Shown: positions 20,351-27,718 of the stretch, one piece after another
Position numbering within the stretch: position 1 is the stretch's first letter
Layout: every line of letters begins with the position of its first letter
Assembly: GCA_905221605.1 (NCBI GenBank)
Contig: CAJNDS010001535.1
Coordinates: forward strand, 64,001-128,000
Source: Symbiodinium natans
Lineage: Eukaryota; Sar; Dinophyceae; Suessiales; Symbiodiniaceae
Reading direction: 5' to 3'
DNA length: 64,000 nucleotides
Made by a program: the position numbers and the translations under genes
Notes under the pieces: model-generated
What the model saw: the letters and a program-made list of their open reading frames with translations, nothing else
What the model was told of the DNA's origin: nothing
Databases searched by the model: none

Positions 20351-20428
20351 CGCTGGAGCGCTTGCAGATACTTCGGTGGGCTCGGGGACTGGGGTCAACC
20401 TCAACAGCTTTCTCAGGGTTGAGGGACC
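20351..20428 (-). CDS. Candidate internal exon (unrecognised)
   Basis: The acceptor is CCCTCTTCAG|G. The frame SLNPEKAVEVDPSPRAHRSI then CKRSS is open, and the exon ends AGCG|GTTTAGGG, where the sense-strand TTTAGGG array supplies the GT donor. Function unknown. Confidence 0.45.
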
Positions 20429-20435
20429 CTGAAGA

Positions 20436-20518
20436 GGGTTTAGGGTTTAGGGTTTAGGGTTTAGGGTTTAGGGTTTAGGGTTTAGGGTTTAGGGTTTAGG
20501 GTTTAGGGTTTAGGGTTT
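20436..20518. repeat. TTTAGGG array
   Basis: Eleven units. The exon candidate 20514-20602 starts at its last TTTAG. Confidence 0.95.
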
Positions 20519-20602
20519 ACGGAGACCCCAAGAAAGGAACCCACATTTCAGATGATCTGGGGCCTCTCCTGGCCTGGTGAACTCTGGAATGAGCTGCAAC
20601 AA
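20514..20602 (+). CDS. Candidate internal exon (unrecognised)
   Basis: It opens directly after TTTAG of the array. The frame FTETPRKEPTFQMIWGLSWP then GELWNELQQ is open and stops at CAA|GCTAGGG, a GC donor. No family recognised. Confidence 0.45.
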
Positions 20603-20928
20603 GCTAGGGTTCAGGGTTCAGGCATCGGACCACGGAAGAACCTAAGAACCCGAAACTCCCTAAACCCTAGCCCTAAACCCTAGCCCTAAACCCTAGTCCT
20701 AAGCCCTAGCCCTAAACCCTAGCCCTAAACCCTAAACCCCAAGCCCCTACACCCCGAGGTCGGTGCACGCTGGGGTCCGCCACAACTTTCGCCTCTGCAA
20801 CCTGCGTTCAGACGGGGCTCTTAGACCTCAAGCCCCACCTGGAGGATCAAAAGGGTACTTATAAGTAGGGTTTAGGGTTTAGGGTTTCGGGTTTAGGGTT
20901 TAGGGTTGAAGGTTTAGGGTTTAGGGTT

Positions 20929-20933
20929 TAGGG
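20929..20933. other. Left target-site duplication TAGGG of the copia element
   Basis: TAGGG precedes the LTR at 20934 and recurs at 30874-30878. The target is a TTTAGGG repeat, so part of the match could be coincidental, but 5 bp is the normal Ty1/copia duplication length. Confidence 0.75.
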
Positions 20934-21167
20934 TACGGGGAGCAACCGAAGGGGGACAAGGAACAAAACAGTCAACCCCAACCGAAGCCCTGAATTACTC
21001 CTGGACCAACCAACCAAACCAACAAAACCCCAACCCGAAGGGCGCTCTAACTTTTCAACTGCTAGCGGACGGATCCAGGCCATCCTTGAGCCAAATATTG
21101 TCGGGCGCATTGACCCCTTTTCTTTTAACTCCAAACCCAATTGCTGAATACAAACTGCAGCTCCGCA
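20934..21167 (-). repeat. 3' LTR of the copia element (234 bp)
   Basis: Minus-strand sequence begins TGCGGAGCTGCAG and ends CTCCCCGTA. It is identical to 30639-30873 except for one T. The 3' end is TA rather than the usual CA. Near its 5' third (minus strand) it contains TTTGGCTCAAG, the last 11 nt of the dinoflagellate spliced leader. Confidence 0.93.
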
Positions 21168-21176
21168 CTCCCCCTG
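21168..21176 (-). other. Polypurine tract
   Basis: On the minus strand ACAGGGGGAG lies immediately before the 3' LTR start TGCGG, the expected plus-strand primer of an LTR retrotransposon. Confidence 0.85.
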
Positions 21177-21356
21177 TCCTAGGATTTCCTAGGACACAGA
21201 CTGGAGGTGCAGACTTTCGGCCAAAAGCTGCCATTATCGGCAGCAGCCAGCTGCTTGGAATGCACCTTATGGCTTAACGTCTTCCAGGACGAACTTTCAG
21301 CACATTGGCTGAACTCCTTTTACCATGGAGGATCTTTTCACCTCACCTTAAAAAGT

Positions 21357-23102
21357 CTACGTTCCAGTGGCTTGTTCCTCACCAAGGAACTCAGCGTTCA
21401 CCACCCAGCTCTTTTTGACACAATGTTTACAAAGCGTCTTGGCCCTGGGCTGTGAATAGCGCAGAACATCACAGTCACTGCTTGCGTGCATACAGTTCCC
21501 ACCCACCGTTGTATACAAAGTGGCACTCCTGGGAATAACCACCACTTTCCTACCCCACAGCCATTTATACAGCCGTCGAAGGACATACCTGGCCAGTTCC
21601 CAGAACGTGATTATTGCCACCAAATACACAGCGATATCCACATTGTTGATAACCGTTTCAATACCTTGGGCCAGAATCATAACCGTAGATGTGTTGGCAG
21701 CTCTGCACACTCCTTCTTCTGAGCAAAAGAACCCAGCATTTGACGCTTCTCCTCCACCCTGAACGGTTGCCACCCCTTGAAGAGATGCAGCCATCATCAT
21801 GACCGCCATTGCAAGAGAGGCTCTTTTCAAGTCAGTTCCTTGCACCAACATTTGGAGACCCCAAAGCGCCTTTTGTTTCGCGTAAACCTGTCCACTCATC
21901 AGTTTGGTTAACAGGTCAGCAATCATGTACTCGCCACGGAGATGTGCTATCACCATGTAACCACGGTCAACCAGAGACCTGACACCAGCTGCTCGAATTC
22001 TCAGGTGCCTTGTTCTCCAGCTTCCAGCAGGATATTGAATAATTGAGCACGTAGAAACCGAATCTGTATACAGCACTTTATGCAGCGTTTCTTCACCGGT
22101 TCCCACCAAAGCGGCAATTATGGGGGTACACGACTGGATCATCGTGGCTCCCTCTATGGATGCATGTAACTCAGCTTCAGCCGTACTCAAAGCCACCGTT
22201 GACTGTCTCTGCGTTGCCCACATCACCGGACAATCACCCCAAACCACTACCGCTCCTGAGTGGCTCTTTTCGTTTTCACCTGCTGCAAAACTAGCATCTG
22301 CGTAGGACTCTACCACCTTGATGCTTCGCCCATAACGCAACAACTCATTTCTTTCTTTTTCGCTTGTTGCGATTGCTCCAAACGTCAAGCCCAACGTTGG
22401 AGTTGCAGCAAGGTACCGAAATACCTCCTCAGCCTTTTTAACCACAAATCGCGGCCTTCGAGATGTCCACAAAGACAGCTGGCTTGTGCAGAAAGCCAAG
22501 TCAGGTCGAGTTTTGATTGCCACCCAGAAGAACTCCCCTACGGCACCTTGAGCCGCTCGTAAGGAAGGAATATCCACCTCCTCTTCTTCACCTGGGGTTT
22601 CTTTAACCATTGGCAGATTACTGCCTTTTCCAGTTTCATCAATCTGATACCCTCGTCGGTTCAGCAAATCTCTCACGAAGTCCTCTTGGTTGAGAAAGAA
22701 GCTGCCATTTCGATACCAGATCTGGACACCCAAAAACTTCAGGAATCCATCACCACAGCCTGGACCACAGAACTCAGGTTCAGAAGTTTTCCACTCCTTC
22801 CTGATCTGTTCCAAAGCTTCCCGGAGCACTGTCATAGTCCCGGCCATCAAAAAATCATCCACGTAAAGACCCATTGTCCCTACCAACTTGCTTGCACCTT
22901 CCAGCTTCTCTTGTGCCATAATAAGGAACAGACTTGGGTCTGCATTGGACCTCTGAAAGCTCATTGCTTGTCCATCCTTTGACACCCAAGACATGCCTTG
23001 AAGACGCTGATCTCGCCACTCCACCCATGCTGCAGGACTCTCGGCCAAACCGTACAAGGCCTTCCTCACAATCCACCGCTCCTCCTTTGTGCAAAGACCC
23101 AA
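21357..23102 (-). CDS. copia pol, third segment: reverse transcriptase C-part, RNase H and membrane tail (581 aa)
   Basis: It begins in frame LCTKEERWIVRKALYGLAES, the normal copia reverse transcriptase, just after a frame change at a TTTGGG run. The catalytic YVDD is at residues 80-83. RNase H residues are D269 (SYADAS), E309 (STAEAE), D347 (YTDSVS) and D396 (ADLLTK). The last 160 residues are extra: a hydrophobic segment near 483-503 (VYLVAIITFWELA) and a cysteine/histidine cluster (GGNCMH, DC, C558-x2-C561). The tail may bind zinc or anchor the protein; its function is unknown. Confident as reverse transcriptase and RNase H; the tail is descriptive only. Confidence 0.92.
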   Translation of the reverse strand: MGLCTKEERWIVRKALYGLAESPAAWVEWRDQRLQGMSWVSKDGQAMSFQRSNADPSLFLIMAQEKLEGASKLVGTMGLYVDDFLMAGTMTVLREALEQIRKEWKTSEPEFCGPGCGDGFLKFLGVQIWYRNGSFFLNQEDFVRDLLNRRGYQIDETGKGSNLPMVKETPGEEEEVDIPSLRAAQGAVGEFFWVAIKTRPDLAFCTSQLSLWTSRRPRFVVKKAEEVFRYLAATPTLGLTFGAIATSEKERNELLRYGRSIKVVESYADASFAAGENEKSHSGAVVVWGDCPVMWATQRQSTVALSTAEAELHASIEGATMIQSCTPIIAALVGTGEETLHKVLYTDSVSTCSIIQYPAGSWRTRHLRIRAAGVRSLVDRGYMVIAHLRGEYMIADLLTKLMSGQVYAKQKALWGLQMLVQGTDLKRASLAMAVMMMAASLQGVATVQGGGEASNAGFFCSEEGVCRAANTSTVMILAQGIETVINNVDIAVYLVAIITFWELARYVLRRLYKWLWGRKVVVIPRSATLYTTVGGNCMHASSDCDVLRYSQPRAKTLCKHCVKKSWVVNAEFLGEEQATGT

Positions 23103-24126
23103 ACTTCACCGCTGCCCTTGGGGGCTGCACCACCACCAGACGCCCTTCTCTTTGCGCCCTATTCATCGGCGCCGTCAGAAAAGCTTTGGAAATGTCCAAA
23201 CCAGCGATGATCCACTCCATATATGCTGCGTGCCTCACTTGACACCTAAAAGTAGTTGAATCCAAACCAGGAGCGTACAGCGAGTGACGACTACGGGACC
23301 TTGGCCCTTCGTATTCTGTGGCCGCTGTTGACGAAATAAAATTGCCGCATGCACAAATACGGGCACGTCGCCTTCCAGTCCCTTGTTTCCGGGTAAACAC
23401 CACCAGACTGGGCACGTACTCAATCACCGGTGCATTAGGCTCTTCCGCCAATTTGTCCAGCTTTTCTTGAGTTGTTGGTTCAACTACCTCCAACTCTTTA
23501 ACCAAAGACGTCACCTCGTCCGACAATGGTTCCCTCCACTTTTCAAGCTCTTGCATGGCTTCTTGTGTAGGAATCGTTTTCGTTTGCAGGAACTCAACCT
23601 CCTCTGCTGCTTCCAGCGCTATATTTTCTTGCACCATTTGCTGAACTTGAGCTGCTTTGACCAAAAACTTCGATAGCTGTTCCTCTATTCTTTTTGCTTT
23701 AACCAGCCATTCTCTAGTTTCTGATCCTTTTTCTCCATTCGACTCATTGGCCGATTCGTGGACCTCGTCCAAAACACAGCCTTCTTGTTCAACGATTAGG
23801 CGTCGAATACTCAAATGCTCCTCCAGAGCCCATTGTTGCGCCTCAAAAACAGCATAGTCGGCTTCCTCAGCAATGTCGTCCAGCGAGGTCTCTTTCAACA
23901 TCACTTTTAACCACTTCCTTGGTCCACCCTCTTCAGCTTGCGGTTCCGGAAGAGGAAACTTACGTTGAAGAAGAAAGCACCTATCCTTGTAGCTCAATCG
24001 CTCCATAAACACAGGCGTGTACCCTGTCAAAGATACCCTGTTCCCCTTCCAAGGCAGAGGTCCATGCAATTTTCTCGGAAAGAACGACATGAAGTTCCAG
24101 TGGACATTGACTAACTTCCCAGGCAC
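22855..24126 (-). CDS. copia pol, second segment: end of the dioxygenase-like domain and start of reverse transcriptase (423 aa)
   Basis: Residues 1-40 (FFPRKLHGPLPWKGNRVSLT) continue the domain broken off in the preceding segment. H21 and R30, nine residues apart in HGPLPWKGNR, fit the distal iron-binding His and the 2-oxoglutarate-binding Arg of 2OG-Fe(II) dioxygenases. Residues 75-235 are acidic and probably coiled-coil. Reverse transcriptase starts near 236 (VPSLVVFTRKQGTGRRRARI), with motif A LDISKAF (D311). The frame is lost after KFG near 23100. The apparent first codon (GTG) is only where the frame change allows reading to begin. Confidence 0.85.
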   Translation of the reverse strand: MPGKLVNVHWNFMSFFPRKLHGPLPWKGNRVSLTGYTPVFMERLSYKDRCFLLQRKFPLPEPQAEEGGPRKWLKVMLKETSLDDIAEEADYAVFEAQQWALEEHLSIRRLIVEQEGCVLDEVHESANESNGEKGSETREWLVKAKRIEEQLSKFLVKAAQVQQMVQENIALEAAEEVEFLQTKTIPTQEAMQELEKWREPLSDEVTSLVKELEVVEPTTQEKLDKLAEEPNAPVIEYVPSLVVFTRKQGTGRRRARICACGNFISSTAATEYEGPRSRSRHSLYAPGLDSTTFRCQVRHAAYMEWIIAGLDISKAFLTAPMNRAQREGRLVVVQPPRAAVKFGSLHKGGAVDCEEGLVRFGRESCSMGGVARSASSRHVLGVKGWTSNELSEVQCRPKSVPYYGTREAGRCKQVGRDNGSLRG

Positions 24127-27100
24127 GACTTTCTTCCCATAGGATTGCTCCCACCACTTCAGCTCCTTCCTCTAAAACCTTCTCATCCTCAACCCACAGC
24201 TGACCATCCTTATAGTCACCAAAGCCACACACATAATTGTAGCAATGCTTCTCATTGTGACTATCTCTATGCAATGACACCGGAGCATTGCATGAGATTT
24301 GAAGAGCAGAAAAACTGGCTTCAGGATTGCGGTGCTTCACGAATGATGCCAGGTATCGACACAGCCATGGCCTCCGATGGGTCTCTTTTGTAAAACCACA
24401 CACTCCACCATGAGTATAGTGGCCCAACACCAGAGCTCGCGTACTTGTACACCAATTGTTAATACCACCTCGTCGGTTCACCCTCTTTGGGTACACAATC
24501 CCTTCCAAAAGCTCTTCGCAGTCCACGTAATCGTACATAGACCTTTCATACATTGACTTGGCTTTTTGTTCTTCTTTTTCCAACTGTGTTCCATCCTCGG
24601 CAGTCTCACTTTTGCAGACCAAATAAGCATCTTCATGAGGAGAACAACATGTTGGCCAATACTCATCACCAGGAACATTGTCCTCAACATCTGCATTTTC
24701 TTCCAGCTCCCCCAGACCCTGCATGTCATCCTCGAAAATTTCTAAGGGCGGACTCTCCCCCCGCTTGCGAAGCAAGCGCAAGGAGCCCACATGACCACGC
24801 AGTGAAGAGGCCGGGCTTTTTGACATTAACCGATGGCGAACTGGAGGATCACGAGGTGGAGGTAATGGAGGGCTCTCCTCATCAGCGAAGCGAAGCGCTG
24901 GTTTTTTCCTTTTGAGACGATGCTCTGGAGGAGAAGGCTCCTGTTCTTCTGCCACCCCTTCCAACTCCAATTCTGGCGGTTCCTTTATATTTGAAAAGAT
25001 TGTAGTGCAGGGAAATAACACCAGTTCATCCGGATCCTTTGCAGTCCCTTGAGCTTCCACCCAATAACCACCAGGTAGGTCATCACATGGACCCAAAAGA
25101 AGCGCAGGCTGCGTACGATCGACCCATTGCCGACCCTTCTTTGTTCCATCCGGACCCAGCAACTCCCACGGACGACGTTTGACTTGAATCTGAGCACCAA
25201 AGGGAAGCAATGCCTTCGGGTTTAACCCCAACTCCCTTTCAGCTTTATGCCACCGTAGCATTGACCAATGGCGAGCAGCTAGTGCCCAGTACGCCGGCCC
25301 GAGTCGCGCCTCCTTTAGGAGCGACCGTACACCACGTTTGAATAAACCCACACATGCTTCAGCGCGCCCATTTGTTTGCGGGACTCCAGGATCACCAGTG
25401 GTCCTATATATCAGACGAGTTTCACAAAAAGACCGGAAGCGTGCATTGACAAACTCCCCTGCTCGATCTGAATGGATTCTTAACACCGGATACCCTTGTC
25501 TTTGCAGGCGCACCATCATCCTTTGAACGGCCGATAAAACAGTTGTCTGTTGTTTGTCCACAATCGGCTCCACCATAACGAAGTTGATCATACGAACAGG
25601 CTGGGTCAAGTGGTCCGTCAGTTCCTTCCAGGATTTTTCAGAAGCTTGAACTTTTAACACCTCTGCCTCCAGAACTGGCGCAGGTTCCACTGGTTCAGAG
25701 TCCTCTTCCTCGAAGTTAGCGGCTGCATCACCCAGCCATTCTCCGACACCAGCACCTTCATCTTCCACCTGATCTTCCACCTTGCCCGCATCTTCCTCCT
25801 TTTCTGGAGGGCGACCCACATTGGGATCCAACATTGGAAATTGATAAACACCAATAACAGCGTGTCGTGGCTTCTGCTGGTGAGCATCCTTGGAACACTT
25901 GTACGGACCCGCCAAGTCCAACGACAAAGTGTATGCATCCCCATGCTTCCGCCTTAAATGGCGACGCTCCTTTCCAGCGGCAGACACACAAATTTGACAA
26001 TCACGTCTGAAAGGAATATGCCCCCTTAGGCAATGATCACGGAAAGCTCGCTCTTCAGCCGTTAACCTCCGTAACGTTCCTTCCCGTTCTTCCTTTTTTG
26101 ACACCATAGTTTCCCGTTCAGCATCGCTCTCCTGCAACCATTGTGCCAACCTGTGACGTATTCTTTTTACCAACCCAAACGCCCATCGCGCCCATATAGA
26201 GGATTGTCCAATACGTTCTTCCAGGGTAGAAGCGAATGTTGCTGACCACGGAACAACCACGCGAACCTGTTCCAACGATTCCCATAGTTCTATATCAGAC
26301 ACCAGGAAAGTTGTAGGCTTCACCAGAGCATGTCCCAATGCTCCTTGATCAAAATGTGCAGCGTACATTCCATAACGCTCGCAAAACCATTTTACCTCTG
26401 GCCAACTCCAGAAGGTAGGACTTGAGAACCCTTTCTGAGAACCATCCACCAAATCCTCAGCACTCAAGACCGTTTTGTAGTTCTGAGAGAAATCTCTCCC
26501 TATGAGCTCAGGGTCTCCAGGACTTTCCATGCCAAAGAAGACAGAGCCCCCATTGATGACACCAGCAGTTCCACACCTTGAATGCACCGCCACGTCATAT
26601 AGGAAAAGCATCTTCAGAAGTAAAACACCATCCTTTTGAGCTAATTCTTGATGTGGCCAAGGAAGACTCTTTAATCCAAACCGTTCAGGCCCACAGCGCC
26701 GACGTAATACAGGTGAACCACCGTCTTCACCTCTCAACCTTGACACTGTCCTGCACGGAGGCCCCCCAACCACAGCAACCACCTTTCCTTCAGCCGCCAG
26801 ATGCAGAAGATACTTCCAGACGCTCGAATTGTGTAGATCACCGCCTTTCTTCAAATCCAGCTCCAGTACCTCCACATCCCGACTGGGAAAATGCCATTTT
26901 TGTTTTCCCGAAAATAGGTGTACCACCACCCTTTTTGCCCGTGCCAGCCGTCGCCTTTTATGACGGTTGAAAGGCAACGCAGCAATATCCCCACGTGGCA
27001 ACAGCTCCATCAGCATATTTTCTGGTACATCACCATAATACCACCGAAGGAATCGCCAACAAGCTTGGACGAACTCCTCCTCGTTCGCTGACGCTGTCCG

Positions 27101-27706
27101 CGCTGCGCTTTGCAACGACGCTTTTATGGCCACTTCATTGTCCGTATTCGGACACCCTTGAACCATACGTGCCACCTTTAATGCTTGCTTTGGTGAGCAC
27201 CAATCCATGTCATCAATGATCTGAAGCGCCACCTCCTTTTCTAAACAAGGGCACCCATTCAGATCTCGAACGCGAAGTTCCCCCAGAACAGGATGTGAGG
27301 CTGTGCACTTGCCACCACGCCACTGTACTCTGAGACCAACCAAGGCGCTCGCTTTGCCAATTGGCACTAGTGGATCTACCATTTCAGGAGTTTCCAGGGT
27401 CCCACCTGGGGTAATACTCATCTCCCGAGATCCAACAGCTAAAGACACCAACACCTTTTGCTGCGGAAGCTGTTCACCAGGACGAAGTGATCTGAGAGGA
27501 TGTGATGCCCCCGAGTCCAACATGCCCATTCCCGAACACTCATTGGTGTCAGAAACCCTGGCCACACGTAGGACGCATACTCCTCGGCCTTCTCCCTGCT
27601 TCGGCAACAACGTGGCATCAGACGAACTGACTCCACAGTCCGCCCTTCCATTCCTCCATCGAGAATGGGACCAAGACGCACACTGTCTTTCAGCATGCAA
27701 AACCAC
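23981..27706 (-). CDS. copia pol, first segment: protease, C5-methyltransferase-like domain, integrase, dioxygenase-like domain (1241 aa)
   Basis: Protease motif LDSGASH at residues 63-69. Residues 260-470 resemble a C5-cytosine methyltransferase: HLFSG (263-267, motif I-like), GGPPCRTVS (314-322, motif IV with the catalytic-type PC), MESP (393-396, ENV-like), then FDQGALGH...KPTT. Zinc-binding H558/H563/C570/C573, then integrase core D597 (LDLAGP), D747 (HSDRAGEF) and E783 (QTNGRAE). After an acidic linker, 1085-1190 (HYTHGG...SLHRDSHNE...NYVCGFGDYKDGQLWVE) carries the HxD of a 2OG-Fe(II) dioxygenase at 1146-1148 before the frame breaks near 24130. In gag the frame is the same; a TAA at 27719 separates them. 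The methyltransferase lacks a clear QRR motif, so activity is uncertain. Confidence 0.85.
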   Translation of the reverse strand: MVLHAERQCASWSHSRWRNGRADCGVSSSDATLLPKQGEGRGVCVLRVARVSDTNECSGMGMLDSGASHPLRSLRPGEQLPQQKVLVSLAVGSREMSITPGGTLETPEMVDPLVPIGKASALVGLRVQWRGGKCTASHPVLGELRVRDLNGCPCLEKEVALQIIDDMDWCSPKQALKVARMVQGCPNTDNEVAIKASLQSAARTASANEEEFVQACWRFLRWYYGDVPENMLMELLPRGDIAALPFNRHKRRRLARAKRVVVHLFSGKQKWHFPSRDVEVLELDLKKGGDLHNSSVWKYLLHLAAEGKVVAVVGGPPCRTVSRLRGEDGGSPVLRRRCGPERFGLKSLPWPHQELAQKDGVLLLKMLFLYDVAVHSRCGTAGVINGGSVFFGMESPGDPELIGRDFSQNYKTVLSAEDLVDGSQKGFSSPTFWSWPEVKWFCERYGMYAAHFDQGALGHALVKPTTFLVSDIELWESLEQVRVVVPWSATFASTLEERIGQSSIWARWAFGLVKRIRHRLAQWLQESDAERETMVSKKEEREGTLRRLTAEERAFRDHCLRGHIPFRRDCQICVSAAGKERRHLRRKHGDAYTLSLDLAGPYKCSKDAHQQKPRHAVIGVYQFPMLDPNVGRPPEKEEDAGKVEDQVEDEGAGVGEWLGDAAANFEEEDSEPVEPAPVLEAEVLKVQASEKSWKELTDHLTQPVRMINFVMVEPIVDKQQTTVLSAVQRMMVRLQRQGYPVLRIHSDRAGEFVNARFRSFCETRLIYRTTGDPGVPQTNGRAEACVGLFKRGVRSLLKEARLGPAYWALAARHWSMLRWHKAERELGLNPKALLPFGAQIQVKRRPWELLGPDGTKKGRQWVDRTQPALLLGPCDDLPGGYWVEAQGTAKDPDELVLFPCTTIFSNIKEPPELELEGVAEEQEPSPPEHRLKRKKPALRFADEESPPLPPPRDPPVRHRLMSKSPASSLRGHVGSLRLLRKRGESPPLEIFEDDMQGLGELEENADVEDNVPGDEYWPTCCSPHEDAYLVCKSETAEDGTQLEKEEQKAKSMYERSMYDYVDCEELLEGIVYPKRVNRRGGINNWCTSTRALVLGHYTHGGVCGFTKETHRRPWLCRYLASFVKHRNPEASFSALQISCNAPVSLHRDSHNEKHCYNYVCGFGDYKDGQLWVEDEKVLEEGAEVVGAILWEESRAWEVSQCPLELHVVLSEKIAWTSALEGEQGIFDRVHACVYGAIELQG

Positions 27707-27718
27707 ATTTTCAGCTGT

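Noticed and set aside
21083-21103. A functional spliced-leader gene in the LTR
   Set aside because: Only the last 11 of about 22 nt match; no complete leader or donor (AAGGT-type) is present.
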